From NCBI RefSeq assembly GCF_045762675.1, contig NZ_JBJDLK010000003.1, positions 248,001 to 312,000 of the forward strand: a stretch of DNA of 64,000 nt, given 5' to 3'. The translations under genes were made by a program, and so were the position numbers. Source of the DNA: Elizabethkingia meningoseptica_A. GTDB taxonomy: Bacteria > Bacteroidota > Bacteroidia > Flavobacteriales > Weeksellaceae. Below are positions 8,182 to 16,691 of the stretch, in pieces. The notes under the pieces are model-generated. The model saw nothing but the letters and a program-made list of their open reading frames with translations, ran no database searches and had not been told where the DNA came from. The first letter of the stretch is position 1; the number at the start of each line of letters is the position of its first letter.

Positions 8182-9609
8182 TTATTTTTGAGGCAATACC
8201 AGCGTATAGACTGACTGATCCTGTAATTCAATATCCATAGAATGTTTTTTCCAGTTCAGTTTTACATTCTTATTCTTCCCGGAAAAGTTGGTCATTACCA
8301 CAACTATTTTCCCGTCGGGGTTTATAAAACCTATATTTTTAATCCCTTCAGACGTTGTATCATTAGATTCAATTCTTTTGGCACCCTGCTGAAGAAACTT
8401 ACCCACATGTCCAAGAGAATAATACTCTTCGTTCTTCTTTATTTTACCATCACTTGTAACAGTAATCACACCACGGCAGTTTAAACAGCCTTTATTTGTA
8501 GGACCATCTTTTTCGTCCAGTGCAAGATTCCATAATAGTACATTCTTCGTCCAGTTTCTCATCCCGTCTATAATAAGGGTTCCTACATTCCATGAAAGAT
8601 TATCGCTGTAATTTGGAGCCCATCCACCGCCAGACTGTTCTGTAAAGAAAATCCCTTTATCCGGGAACTCTTTATGCACTTCACTCATTGCGTCTACTTT
8701 CCCGGCATACGCATGGAAAGCAGTTCCTTCAACATATTTTGCTGCTTCAGGATCCTTTAATATTGTAATCCCGTAATCAGGATGATCCCAGTTATGATCA
8801 TAAGAAATAATATGGGTTTTAATATTCTCCTTTTTGAATTTTGGCCCCAGATTATCTTTAATAAAATCTCTTTGCATCTCCGCAGTCATCAGCATACACG
8901 GATAAGCCGCTTTATCATACAACGGTTCATTCTGAATTGTAAGTGCACTTATACGGAAACCTTTTTTAGCCATTTCCTTTACGTAGGTTGACAGGTAGTT
9001 CGCCATTGCAGGGTAAAACTCTTTCTTTAGTTCACCGCCCACCATACTGTTATTTGTTTTCATCCAGGATGGCGGACTCCATGGCGACCCCATAAGGTGA
9101 AGATCTGGATTTATTTTAACGATATCGGAAAGCACCGGTAAAAAATATTTTTCGTCTGTTGTGAAATTAAAGTTCTTCATTTCCACATCACCGGACGTAT
9201 CGTTAAGTGAGAAATTTCCGGGTGAAAAATCAGATGCACCGATATTTAATCTCAGGTAATCGATACCGATACCTTTTTTGGTAAATAAATCCTCCAATAC
9301 CTCTTTTCTTTTTTCAGCAGAAATATTATTAAACAATACATCTGCTGAGGAATGAGTGAGCGATGCGCCTACACCCAAAATTTCCTGATATTTTGTATCC
9401 GGGCTGATATTAACAGCTACAATATCCTGATTTGAATTCGGAGTGGTTATCTCTACTTTCTGCAAGGAAACTGTCTTATCACCTTTTGACTGCCATAGTT
9501 CAGCCTGAGCAAGAGACTTCGTTCCCGAACAGGCCATGAAAAAAAGTGCGGCACCAGCGAATGCCGCACTTTTTAATATAAGGTTTTCTGTTTTGATTCT
9601 ATTCTTCAT
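8182..9609 (-). CDS. Glycoside hydrolase family 30 lipoprotein
   Basis: A 475-residue lipoprotein (lipobox Cys27 in FFMAC) with a GH30 TIM barrel plus beta-sandwich. The retaining catalytic pair is visible: acid/base Glu228 in IQNEP and nucleophile Glu324 in FFTEQSG. Other family landmarks are GVGASLTHSSADVL near 79-92 and GSPWSPPSWMK at 174-184. GH30 members include glucosylceramidases, beta-1,6-glucanases and xylanases; the layout resembles the glucosylceramidase/beta-1,6-glucanase branches, so a beta-glucan target is plausible. Its ATG shares one base with the stop of susD (TAATG), showing translational coupling. It probably faces the cell surface or periplasm and cuts the glycan imported by the SusCD pair. 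Confidence 0.9.
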   Translation of the reverse strand: MKNRIKTENLILKSAAFAGAALFFMACSGTKSLAQAELWQSKGDKTVSLQKVEITTPNSNQDIVAVNISPDTKYQEILGVGASLTHSSADVLFNNISAEKRKEVLEDLFTKKGIGIDYLRLNIGASDFSPGNFSLNDTSGDVEMKNFNFTTDEKYFLPVLSDIVKINPDLHLMGSPWSPPSWMKTNNSMVGGELKKEFYPAMANYLSTYVKEMAKKGFRISALTIQNEPLYDKAAYPCMLMTAEMQRDFIKDNLGPKFKKENIKTHIISYDHNWDHPDYGITILKDPEAAKYVEGTAFHAYAGKVDAMSEVHKEFPDKGIFFTEQSGGGWAPNYSDNLSWNVGTLIIDGMRNWTKNVLLWNLALDEKDGPTNKGCLNCRGVITVTSDGKIKKNEEYYSLGHVGKFLQQGAKRIESNDTTSEGIKNIGFINPDGKIVVVMTNFSGKNKNVKLNWKKHSMDIELQDQSVYTLVLPQK

Positions 9610-11057
9610 TAGTATCCCGGATTTTGGGTTAGATTAGGGTTCTTATCGCGCTGTACCTGCGGAATTGGCCACAGCAATCTTCCAGCTGTTAAATTACCTG
9701 CGTATGGTAAGACTTTACCAGCACCATCCTTTTGCTGGGAAAGAATTTCAATGGACTTTCCTGTTCTTTTCAGGTCAAACCAACGATGCCCCTCAAATGC
9801 AAGCTCCAGATAACGTTCTTTTAAGATTTTATCAATAGCGTCTGCCTTCGTCGCGAAAGCAACAGGTGACAGTGCCGCTCTGGTTCTTATCTTATTAACA
9901 TTCACCGCAGCACCTGCAAGATCTCCCGTTTGTGCCTGAGCTTCTGCCTTCAATAATAAAATATCAGCCAATCTGAAAATATAAAAATTCTGTGTCCCGT
10001 CCGTCTTTCTCATCTTATAGGCAAATGGAAAATTAGATGACGGCCAATACGTATCGGACCATGAAACAGTTTTATCTGAGAACCATATTGTAGATTTTTT
10101 TCTCACTGCATCTTTTTCGTCATCATAAGCTTTAACTAAAGCATTAGCCGGTGTATTAAACTTTTTCCAGTCGGTTCCGTAAAACATTGAAGTTCCCCAC
10201 GCTCCGATTGTAGATCCCCAGCCTTCACCATTCGCTTCAAAAATGGATTCAATATTACCTTCATGGTTTCCATCAAACAGATCATCATAGTTAGCCACAA
10301 GGCTATAGCCTTCTCCTTCCACTCTCGTTGTATAGTCCAGCACTTTAGTCCAGTCCGGGCCTGGCTTTGTGGCATATACTTTTGCCAGCAGCGCATACGC
10401 GGCTCCTTTATTTGCCCTGTATTTATTACTACTCGCCGGAAGTGCAGCAATACTGCCTTCCACATCTTTTATAATAGCATCATATACTTCGGTAACCGGC
10501 TTCCTGTCCGGAAAAGCCTGTGAATAAATCTCATTAAAGTTATCTGAATTAACCGCAACAATAGCCTGTGTAACAATAGGTACATCTCCCCATAACTGTA
10601 CCGCATGGAATAATGCCATCGCTCTTAAAAGTGATGCTTCAGCCTTCATTTCACTTTTTCTGGCAGATGACAGGTCGGGTACCTTATCAACATTATTCAG
10701 AATAATATTCGCTCTGTAGATGTAAGTATAAAGATAATTCCAGTCTCTGTTCACGTTTGTATTGGTAGAAAGTATACGGTACTCATCCTGCTGGAAATTC
10801 TGTACATTATCACCTCCGGCATAAGATACATCCGTTTGGGAATCTCCGTTCATAAAGTAATCCAGCTGCCAGTATTCTTCACCAAATTGAGAATACAGAG
10901 ATTTCATTCTGTTTTCTGCAGTTGCAGCATCCGGAAGCACATCTTTGGGAACCACTACCTGATCCGTTATGGGTTCTGTGTCCAATACATTGCTGCACGA
11001 CTGCATATAAAAAATTGAAGCCGTAGCCAATGCAACTTTCAGTATATTATTTTTCAT
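9609..11057 (-). CDS. SusD/RagB family glycan-binding lipoprotein
   Basis: A 482-residue lipoprotein with lipobox Cys21 (YMQSC). The N-terminal half holds the TPR-like helices of SusD (DYFMNGDSQTD, then NWNYLYTYIYRANIILNNVD), and the C-terminal hallmark LELAFEGHRWFDLKRTGK is present. Such proteins sit on the outer face of the outer membrane and close over a SusC barrel to capture oligosaccharides. It starts 18 bases after the SusC stop and is coupled to the GH30 gene. The ligand is probably the GH30 product or polymer. Confidence 0.95.
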   Translation of the reverse strand: MKNNILKVALATASIFYMQSCSNVLDTEPITDQVVVPKDVLPDAATAENRMKSLYSQFGEEYWQLDYFMNGDSQTDVSYAGGDNVQNFQQDEYRILSTNTNVNRDWNYLYTYIYRANIILNNVDKVPDLSSARKSEMKAEASLLRAMALFHAVQLWGDVPIVTQAIVAVNSDNFNEIYSQAFPDRKPVTEVYDAIIKDVEGSIAALPASSNKYRANKGAAYALLAKVYATKPGPDWTKVLDYTTRVEGEGYSLVANYDDLFDGNHEGNIESIFEANGEGWGSTIGAWGTSMFYGTDWKKFNTPANALVKAYDDEKDAVRKKSTIWFSDKTVSWSDTYWPSSNFPFAYKMRKTDGTQNFYIFRLADILLLKAEAQAQTGDLAGAAVNVNKIRTRAALSPVAFATKADAIDKILKERYLELAFEGHRWFDLKRTGKSIEILSQQKDGAGKVLPYAGNLTAGRLLWPIPQVQRDKNPNLTQNPGY

Positions 11058-11075
11058 TTTCTTTCCTTTAAATTG

Positions 11076-13841
11076 TTAAAATGCAGCCTTAATTCCAAAA
11101 ATAAATGTTCTCACCTGTGGATATGCTCCATAATCTATCCCCTGTACAGCTGTTTGGTTTGTCACTGAGTTTACCTCAGGGTCAAAACCAGAATAGTTGG
11201 TTATCGTAAACAAATTCTGACCGGTTACGTAAAGAGAGAGTTTATCCATTCCCTTTATTTTTTTGAAATTATATCCAATTGTAGCTGATTTTAGTCTGAG
11301 ATAGCTTCCGTTCTCTACAAAACGGTCTGAAAGTGTTAAAGCAGATGGATCTCCGGCTTTTGGAACATTTGTTATCTGCCCCGGTGTCGTCCATCTGTTT
11401 AATACTGCTGTTGATTGGTTTTTAAAATCATTCATCAGTTCCAGATCCAGTCTTGAAGCATTAAAAATATCATTACCTACCGAGCCTGTGAACAGGAAGT
11501 CCAGGAAGAAGTTTTTATAAGTAAAGTTATTACTGAATCCAAAAGTAAATTTAGGATTAGGATTTCCAATAAAAGTTCGGTCACTTGGTGTAATTATTCC
11601 GTCACCGTTGATATCCTTGTAAAGAAGCTGCCCGGTTGCCGGATCAACTTTATCCACTTTATATCCATAAAATGCCCCGATAGGCTGCCCTGTTTGTAAT
11701 CTTACAGCACGTTCACCAACCGTTTCAAAGTTTGCAAGATCTATTACAGGTAAGTAACGGATATCTGTGATCTTATTTCTGGAAAATGAGATGTTGGCAT
11801 TGGTACTCCATGTAAATTTGTCACCTACGAAGTTCTTAGAATTTAAGCTGATCTCAATACCTTTATTTTCAATATCACCTGCATTCGCATAATAATCCAG
11901 TTCAATAGAAGGGAAACGTATCGGAATCACAAGATCTTTTGTTTTTCTCTTATAAGCATCCACCGTAAGGTTTAATCGGTTATTGAATAATCCTAAATCT
12001 AAACCGATATTCGTATCTGTAGTTGTTTCCCATGTTAAGTTTGTATTATCCAGCTGTGATGGATTATAGTTAGGAATCCCGGGACCTACACGATCCGGAC
12101 GTAATAATGCAAAATGTGAGTAAGATGGTATTCCGGAAATATTAACCGTTTGTCCCCAGCCGCCTCTTAATTTTAGCAGACTTATTGTTGAATTTCCTTT
12201 CAGGAAATCTTCATTACTGATTACCCATGCACCTGAAACACCCGGTGTATAGCTCCATTTGTTTCCCGGCCCTAATTGTGATGCGCCCGAACTTCTGAAT
12301 ACAGCGGAAAGAATATAACGGTCCATATAGGAATAATTCACACGGCCAAAGAAGGATAAATAACGGATTTCTGTTTTATTATAAACTTCTCTTCTGTTAT
12401 CTTTCCCCTGATCGTAAATAAACTTACGCAGATCCGTTGGAAAGTTTTCTGCTTCATAACCATGCTCGGACCATATGATACGCTGAAAAGCAGTTCCGGC
12501 AAGGAAATTAAAGTCATGGTTTCCTGTTTTCAGACTATAATTAAGGGTGTTTTCTACATTCAGATTCTGATTCAGGGTATTATAAGCACTTCCTATTCCT
12601 TTTTTCTGTCTTCCAAAAGTTGTTCTGTAACCATCTGTAAATTTATCATTTTGTGAATCTGAATAATCAAACGTAACGTTTGGCTTCCATGTAAGTCCTT
12701 TTGCTACTTTCACCTCAAGACCAAGTCCGCCCATAAAACGGTTAACCATCATGTCATCCTGTCTTGTTAAGTAAGACAATGGATTCTCCCATGAACTCTG
12801 ATAAGGGTTTACTGCAAACTGACCGTCTTTCTGTCCATCCTGTGTAACATCTCTTACTTTTAACTGATCTGCATAAACAGGAAGAAATGAGGGTGTATTA
12901 AATGCTGCCATTACTACTCCGCCCCTCGCTGTTCCCTGATTATCGATTGTGCTTTTATATTTAGAGTTGGTATAGCTCAGCTGGGTATTCAATTTGATCC
13001 AGGGTGCCAGTTCAACATCCGCATTAAACCTGGTTGAAAGTCTGTTAAACGCTGATGGTTTAATAATTCCCTGCATATCCTGATAGCCTATTGACCCGTA
13101 GAGCTTTACTTTATCGGTTCCACCGCTAACAGAAACATTATAATTCTGGTCTACTCCTGTACGGAAAACCTCATCCTGCCAGTTGGTATTAATTCCTGCA
13201 TATCTCGGATCATTTGCCGTAGTTACATATGCCGGATTAATTTCATTCATCAGGGTCTTATACTGATCCAGATTCAGAATCTTAACTGTATTGGTAATTC
13301 TGGAGACCCCCGCATAAGCATCGAAATTAACCTGTGTTTTATTAGAGCGGCCTCTTTTGGTCGTAATAATCACTACGCCTCCACTACCGTTTACACCGTA
13401 AATTGCTGTGGAAGTAGCATCTTTCAGAACACTCATACTCAGAATATCTTCGGTATTAATTCCCGAAATATCATACGTTTGAACACCGTCTACCACATAA
13501 AGCGGGCTTGTACTGGACATCAGGGAGTTTATCCCTCTGATTTTCACATCCAGAGCTGCTCCGGGTTTTCCTGAAGGCTGTACAACCTGAACTCCGGCTG
13601 CATTTCCCTGCAGCGCCTGAGCAACGTTATAAATGGGCCTGTTCTCGAAAGCATCGGATTTTACTATCGATACGGCACTTGTAAGGTCTTTCTTCTTTAC
13701 AGATCCATAACCTACAAGGACAACCTCTTCAATCTTCTTCTCATTAATGGCCGTATCACGTTTAGCCTGTTGAGCGTTTAGTGTTGCCGTAAAATATAAA
13801 GCGGCAATTAAACTTAAATTACGAATGGATGATTGTTTCAT
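11076..13841 (-). CDS. SusC/RagA family TonB-linked outer membrane protein
   Basis: A 921-residue TonB-dependent transporter. After the signal peptide (to about residue 24, ending TLNAQ) it moves almost directly to the TonB-box/plug phrase EEVVLVGYGSVKKKDLTSAV, so it lacks the usual carboxypeptidase-like N-terminal domain of many SusC proteins. The SusC plug signatures are clear: RGINSLMSSTSPLYVVDGV and VLKDATSTAIYGVNGSGGVV. The barrel ends in a terminal Phe. It is the first gene of the SusC-SusD-GH30 operon. No TAnnTTTG box was found in the ~100 bases shared with the divergent MFS gene, so its promoter may need an activator. Confidence 0.95.
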   Translation of the reverse strand: MKQSSIRNLSLIAALYFTATLNAQQAKRDTAINEKKIEEVVLVGYGSVKKKDLTSAVSIVKSDAFENRPIYNVAQALQGNAAGVQVVQPSGKPGAALDVKIRGINSLMSSTSPLYVVDGVQTYDISGINTEDILSMSVLKDATSTAIYGVNGSGGVVIITTKRGRSNKTQVNFDAYAGVSRITNTVKILNLDQYKTLMNEINPAYVTTANDPRYAGINTNWQDEVFRTGVDQNYNVSVSGGTDKVKLYGSIGYQDMQGIIKPSAFNRLSTRFNADVELAPWIKLNTQLSYTNSKYKSTIDNQGTARGGVVMAAFNTPSFLPVYADQLKVRDVTQDGQKDGQFAVNPYQSSWENPLSYLTRQDDMMVNRFMGGLGLEVKVAKGLTWKPNVTFDYSDSQNDKFTDGYRTTFGRQKKGIGSAYNTLNQNLNVENTLNYSLKTGNHDFNFLAGTAFQRIIWSEHGYEAENFPTDLRKFIYDQGKDNRREVYNKTEIRYLSFFGRVNYSYMDRYILSAVFRSSGASQLGPGNKWSYTPGVSGAWVISNEDFLKGNSTISLLKLRGGWGQTVNISGIPSYSHFALLRPDRVGPGIPNYNPSQLDNTNLTWETTTDTNIGLDLGLFNNRLNLTVDAYKRKTKDLVIPIRFPSIELDYYANAGDIENKGIEISLNSKNFVGDKFTWSTNANISFSRNKITDIRYLPVIDLANFETVGERAVRLQTGQPIGAFYGYKVDKVDPATGQLLYKDINGDGIITPSDRTFIGNPNPKFTFGFSNNFTYKNFFLDFLFTGSVGNDIFNASRLDLELMNDFKNQSTAVLNRWTTPGQITNVPKAGDPSALTLSDRFVENGSYLRLKSATIGYNFKKIKGMDKLSLYVTGQNLFTITNYSGFDPEVNSVTNQTAVQGIDYGAYPQVRTFIFGIKAAF

Positions 13842-13936
13842 TTTATTATTATCTCTCTTAGAGACAATAATAATAAATTTTATGATACGTTAATAAAAAA
13901 TTTAACATTCCTTAATATTCATCGGTAATAAAACCT

Positions 13937-13944
13937 TATTTTTG
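13937..13944 (+). promoter_or_regulatory. -7 box ahead of the MFS gene
   Basis: TATTTTTG matches TAnnTTTG. It overlaps a possible TTG start at 13942, which makes the next in-frame TTG at 13963 the better start. Confidence 0.4.
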
Positions 13945-13962
13945 AATATAAAATTTTGGTTT

Positions 13963-15150
13963 TTGAGCAAAAAAAATTCACTAAAAACGGGACTCGCACT
14001 GAGTTTTTTTACTTTTTCAATGCTTTTAAACTGTTTAAGCATTGTCATCCTTAATTATTTTGGACAAAAAAAATTTGTTCATCTGGGCTTTCTTGAAGTC
14101 TTTAAAGATTTACCGATTGCTTTTTTTGCTGCCTTTATCTCCCGTTATATCCCCAGAGTAGGCCATCTTAATTCAATTGTTATCGCACTTGCCACAGCAT
14201 GTATATTATGCCTCATCACCCCTTTTGTGGATGATTTCTGGTTCTTTAAAATATGGTTTCTGTTGATAGGCCTGGGATTTATTCTGGTAAAAGTTTCCGT
14301 ATTATATATTACGATAAACCTCAGTAAAGCAGAAGAGAAAGGAAGCCGGTTTATGCAGTTTATAGAAGCTGCATTTATGGCAGGAATTGTTGTCGTAAAT
14401 CTTATTTTCGGCCTTATTATGGGAAGCTCTTCACCTTATTTATGGAAATATGGTTTCTGGGCTATTGCCTTTTTCAGTCTTCTTACTATTGCCTGTCTTT
14501 TATATGGAAGAGTTATATGGGATAATATTTCGGCAGGTTTTATGAATTCCGGGCAAGATGTTGCTCCAAACAGCTGGAATGTGATGAAAAAATCTTTTAT
14601 TTTCCTGTTGATTATTTTCTTTATCATTATTACTGAACAAAGCTTCACAACATGGCTTCCTACCTATTCCAAAGCAATATTTAATGCCGGTCCGCTTCTC
14701 GCTACACAGACGACTGTAATTTTCGCTTTTGCGGCACTAACAGGCAGAATTCTTTATGGTTTTCTTATTCTCAAAAGATCATGGAGCAGCCTTTTCACAG
14801 GTTTACTTGTATTTATACTGGTTATTGTAAGCACACTCAGCATTGTCCTGATAGCTGAAACACCACATCCTGTATTTTTATACCTTATCCCGTGTATCGG
14901 TTTTTTTATAGGTCCTTTATACCCTATTATCAACGCACATCACCTATACAGCATTACTCAGGAGCAGGAAAGGGGCACACTGCTCGGGCTTATTATTGTG
15001 TTCTCCTCACTGGCCTCCTGTACAAGTTCGGTAGTTATTGGACTAGCTTTAGATCATATTCCACCGGAATATGCTTTTACTTTATTATTTTTGCCCATAT
15101 TAGCAATGCTTAGTTTATTTATAAAATACAGACACAAACCAATCGCATAA
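13963..15150 (+). CDS. MFS transporter
   Basis: A roughly 395-residue integral membrane protein with about 12 hydrophobic helices in two sets of six and the loop between helices 6 and 7 around residues 190-210. It resembles major facilitator superfamily carriers; no substrate signature is decisive. It diverges from the SusC-SusD-GH30 operon and is followed 11 bases later by a Nudix-type regulator, so it probably carries the released sugar across the inner membrane. The start is uncertain: no ATG precedes the first helix, and the choice is between TTG at 13942 and TTG at 13963. The latter lies downstream of the -7 box. Confidence 0.8.
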   Translation: MSKKNSLKTGLALSFFTFSMLLNCLSIVILNYFGQKKFVHLGFLEVFKDLPIAFFAAFISRYIPRVGHLNSIVIALATACILCLITPFVDDFWFFKIWFLLIGLGFILVKVSVLYITINLSKAEEKGSRFMQFIEAAFMAGIVVVNLIFGLIMGSSSPYLWKYGFWAIAFFSLLTIACLLYGRVIWDNISAGFMNSGQDVAPNSWNVMKKSFIFLLIIFFIIITEQSFTTWLPTYSKAIFNAGPLLATQTTVIFAFAALTGRILYGFLILKRSWSSLFTGLLVFILVIVSTLSIVLIAETPHPVFLYLIPCIGFFIGPLYPIINAHHLYSITQEQERGTLLGLIIVFSSLASCTSSVVIGLALDHIPPEYAFTLLFLPILAMLSLFIKYRHKPIA

Positions 15151-15161
15151 TTACTATTTAT

Positions 15162-15902
15162 ATGAACAAAGAAATTACTCCTGTCGGCAATAATCTGAAG
15201 TCTCTTGTTGAAACAAATGACTTTATCAAACAACTTTCAGTAGACTGCGTTATTTTCGGTTTTCACAACAAAAGCCTGAAAGTACTGATGCTAAAATATT
15301 TCAATCTGGATATTTGGGCACTCCCGGGAGGTTTTGTATTCAAAAACGAAGATGTAGACGATGCTGCAAACAGACTTCTGTATGAAAGGACTCATCTTGA
15401 TGAAATTTTCCTGGAACAATTTTATACTTTCGGAAGAAAAGACCGTACTGAATCTGATATACACAACCGGCTGACCAAAAATAAAGAAATTAATCTGCCG
15501 GCTGATCACTGGCTTTTTGACCGGCACATCAGCATTGGGTATTATGCGCTGATCGATTATACTCTGGCCTCAACTTTTCCGGATGCATTCAGTGAAAAAT
15601 GTGAATGGTTTGATGTGCATGACCTTCCAAAGGAAATTGCTTTCGACCACCGCGAAATTATTGATAAGGGAACTGAATTTCTGAAAAAAAATCTGGATTA
15701 CAAGATCTATGGCAGTAACCTTCTTCCTGAGAAATTTACAATGAAAGAATTACAAAATCTGTATGAATATATATTAGGCGAGCCACTCAGGAGAAATAAT
15801 TTCCAGAGAAAAATGCTGGCACTCGATTTTCTGGAGCGGCTGGAGAAAAAATTTGATGGTTCAGCCAACAAGGCACCTTATTATTACCGCTTTCGTAAGT
15901 AA
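15162..15902 (+). CDS. Nudix-winged-helix transcriptional regulator (NrtR/AraR type)
   Basis: A 246-residue protein with a Nudix-like domain (about 25-170) and a C-terminal winged helix (about 185-246: LPEKFTMKELQNLYEYILGE, then RRNNFQRKMLALD), the layout of NrtR-family repressors such as the Bacteroides arabinose regulator AraR. The Nudix box begins normally (Gly57, Glu63), but the catalytic REUxEE block reads RLLYER at 71-76. The first catalytic Glu is Leu and the last is Arg, so hydrolysis is unlikely and the domain is probably a ligand sensor. It lies in an operon with the MFS gene beside a SusCD/GH30 operon, so it is the obvious candidate regulator of this glycan locus. The effector is unknown, probably a sugar or sugar phosphate. 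Confidence 0.85.
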   Translation: MNKEITPVGNNLKSLVETNDFIKQLSVDCVIFGFHNKSLKVLMLKYFNLDIWALPGGFVFKNEDVDDAANRLLYERTHLDEIFLEQFYTFGRKDRTESDIHNRLTKNKEINLPADHWLFDRHISIGYYALIDYTLASTFPDAFSEKCEWFDVHDLPKEIAFDHREIIDKGTEFLKKNLDYKIYGSNLLPEKFTMKELQNLYEYILGEPLRRNNFQRKMLALDFLERLEKKFDGSANKAPYYYRFRK

Positions 15903-15915
15903 ATAACTTAAAATA

Positions 15916-15949
15916 AAAACGGTGATCAGCATATGCTGATCACCGTTTT
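15916..15949. terminator. Bidirectional terminator
   Basis: A perfect inverted repeat with arms of 17 bases (AAAACGGTGATCAGCAT and its complement) lies between the convergent regulator and superoxide dismutase genes, with A- and T-runs at its ends. Confidence 0.85.
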
Positions 15950-15968
15950 CTTTATAATAGAAAAAGTC

Positions 15969-16565
15969 TTACTTGTTATAGTTCTCTTCTACTTTATCCC
16001 AGTTGATAACATCGAAGAAAGCTGTTACATAATCAGGTCTTTTGTTCTGATATTTTAAGTAATATGCATGTTCCCATACATCGATACCTAAAACCGGAAT
16101 TCCGGCAACACCAGCTCCCGGAGTAATCGGGCTATCCTGATTAGCAGTTGAACCAACAGAAACAGATCCGTCTGCATTTTTAATTAACCAGGCCCAGCCA
16201 GAACCAAATCTTGTTTTAGCTGCTTCAGCAAATTCAGTTTTGAATTTTTCGAAACCACCGTAGTTATCAATAGCTTCTTTTACTTTCCCTACCGGCTCTT
16301 TTGCTCCACCCGGAGTTAAAATTTCCCAGAATAGGGTATGATTAAAGTGACCACCACCATTGTTTCTTACAGCTGGTTTATCACTTCCTTCTTTAATAAC
16401 TTCCTCGATTGTTTTACCTTCAAGCTCAGTACCTGCAATTGCTTTATTAAGGTTGTCTACATAAGCCTGGTGGTGCTTAGAGTAGTGTATTTCCATTGTT
16501 TGAGCATCGATAATTGGCTCTAATGCATCGTAAGCATATCCTAGTTTTGGTAATTCAAATGACAT
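15969..16565 (-). CDS. sodA: Superoxide dismutase, Mn type
   Basis: A 198-residue cytoplasmic Fe/Mn superoxide dismutase, which converts superoxide to oxygen and hydrogen peroxide. Metal ligands are His27 (MEIHYSKHHQAYV), His76 (GGHFNHTLFW), Asp162 and His166 (DVWEHAYY). Gln143 in STANQDSP and the glycines before HFNH follow the manganese pattern instead of the iron one, although cambialistic activity is possible. Its own promoter and terminator make it a single gene. It lies near oxyR and catalase, so superoxide and peroxide removal are encoded close together. Confidence 0.93.
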   Translation of the reverse strand: MSFELPKLGYAYDALEPIIDAQTMEIHYSKHHQAYVDNLNKAIAGTELEGKTIEEVIKEGSDKPAVRNNGGGHFNHTLFWEILTPGGAKEPVGKVKEAIDNYGGFEKFKTEFAEAAKTRFGSGWAWLIKNADGSVSVGSTANQDSPITPGAGVAGIPVLGIDVWEHAYYLKYQNKRPDYVTAFFDVINWDKVEENYNK

Positions 16566-16590
16566 TTTAAATAATTTTAAAGTTAATAAT

Positions 16591-16598
16591 CAAAAATA
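16591..16598 (-). promoter_or_regulatory. -7 box of the superoxide dismutase gene
   Basis: On the minus strand this reads TATTTTTG (TAnnTTTG), 26 bases ahead of the start codon. Confidence 0.45.
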
Positions 16599-16656
16599 AG
16601 GAATAATAACGGGTAAAGCTAATCTGATTTTTAAATTTTATAAATCTTTAACATAG

Positions 16657-16685
16657 AAAAAGCCGTTTACTAGAAACGGCTTTTT
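16657..16685 (-). terminator. Terminator of metK
   Basis: Arms AAAAAGCCGTTT and AAACGGCTTTTT flank ACTAG. It lies 7 bases beyond the metK stop and has a U-run on the minus-strand transcript. Confidence 0.85.
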
Positions 16686-16691
16686 TATGAT

